Assembly (NCBI GenBank): GCA_027063295.1
Contig: JAMORZ010000155.1
Span: 1-6,150 of the forward strand
Reading direction: 5' to 3'
Length of the DNA: 6,150 nucleotides
Source of the DNA: Sulfurimonas sp.
GTDB lineage: Bacteria; Campylobacterota; Campylobacteria; Campylobacterales; Sulfurimonadaceae
A model generated the notes under the pieces. The model saw only the letters and a list, made by a program, of their open reading frames with translations, was not told where the DNA came from and made no database searches. Of the stretch, positions 6,002 through 6,150 are shown piece after piece (within the stretch, counting starts at the first letter, position 1; the number at the start of each line of letters is the position of its first letter). Both the position numbers and the translations under genes were made by a program.

Positions 6002-6150
6002 TGAAAACATCTGTTTTAGAGTTTAAACTTTTAGATGATATATTTTGTTTTAACACACAAAATGTTGAGTATGTTTTTGAGTTGGAGTCTTACGAAGAGA
6101 TAGCTGGTTTGCACAAAAGTATTGTAGGGATCACTAAGTACAATAACGAT
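6001..6150 (+). CDS. Divergent CheW-like coupling protein, 3'-partial
   Basis: Only the first 50 codons are in the window and the frame is still open at the end. The sequence MKTSVLEFKLLDDIFCF, then NVEYVFELESYEEIAGL and SIVGITKYNND, follows the CheW domain pattern: a first strand 'fxlgxxxyaldi', 'vxeVxxxxxitxlP', then 'vxGvinlRG'. CheW links receptor tips to the kinase CheA in chemosensory arrays. The match is distant: the usual prolines are missing, and the NLRG turn, whose Arg is important in Escherichia coli CheW, reads KYNND. The position directly after a chemoreceptor, with a one-base overlap, strongly supports the assignment. The rest could also be a longer protein with a CheW domain at its N-terminus, such as a CheV. 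Confidence 0.65.
   Translation, partial: MKTSVLEFKLLDDIFCFNTQNVEYVFELESYEEIAGLHKSIVGITKYNND

Overview
The window looks like part of a chromosome from a free-living member of the Campylobacterota, of the Sulfurimonas/Sulfuricurvum type. This is inferred from the low GC content, a TATAAT box without a clear -35, and the style of the proteins: periplasmic-binding-domain c-di-GMP enzymes, molybdoenzyme partners and many chemoreceptors. No species can be named from the sequence alone. All genes read on the + strand.

Positions 1-3097 hold what should be one long membrane c-di-GMP sensor enzyme: NMT1-type periplasmic binding domain, SBP_bac_3-type binding domain, one transmembrane helix, coiled coil, GGDEF, EAL. 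It is split by an apparent +1 frameshift near 885-889. The upstream half ends at 909, and the downstream half is open from 872 and could start at GTG 923. The downstream half has no export signal, although its binding domain must lie outside the cytoplasm, which argues for a broken single gene or a sequence error rather than two genes. The GGDEF and EAL catalytic residues are intact.

Positions 3098-3173 are a short intergenic region with a TATAAT box and a good ribosome binding site. They lead into a clear pseudogene (3174-4008), the remnant of a fused DmsB-DmsC-type protein (iron-sulfur electron-transfer subunit joined to a membrane anchor). It has a stop at codon 2, an inferred deletion of its first cluster motifs, a +1 frameshift, a TGA in place of an expected Trp codon, and probably a deletion of several membrane helices. 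Regulatory-looking sequence in front of it survives.

Positions 4009-6150 carry an intact two-gene chemosensory unit. The first gene encodes a soluble 640-residue chemoreceptor with two complete MCP signalling hairpins in tandem and no sensory or membrane domain, an arrangement like the double-signalling-domain receptor DosM of Vibrio cholerae. Its stop overlaps by one base the start of a divergent CheW-like gene that runs off the window. The likely joint role is to build or bridge a chemosensory array, possibly cytoplasmic. This is the most interesting part of the window.
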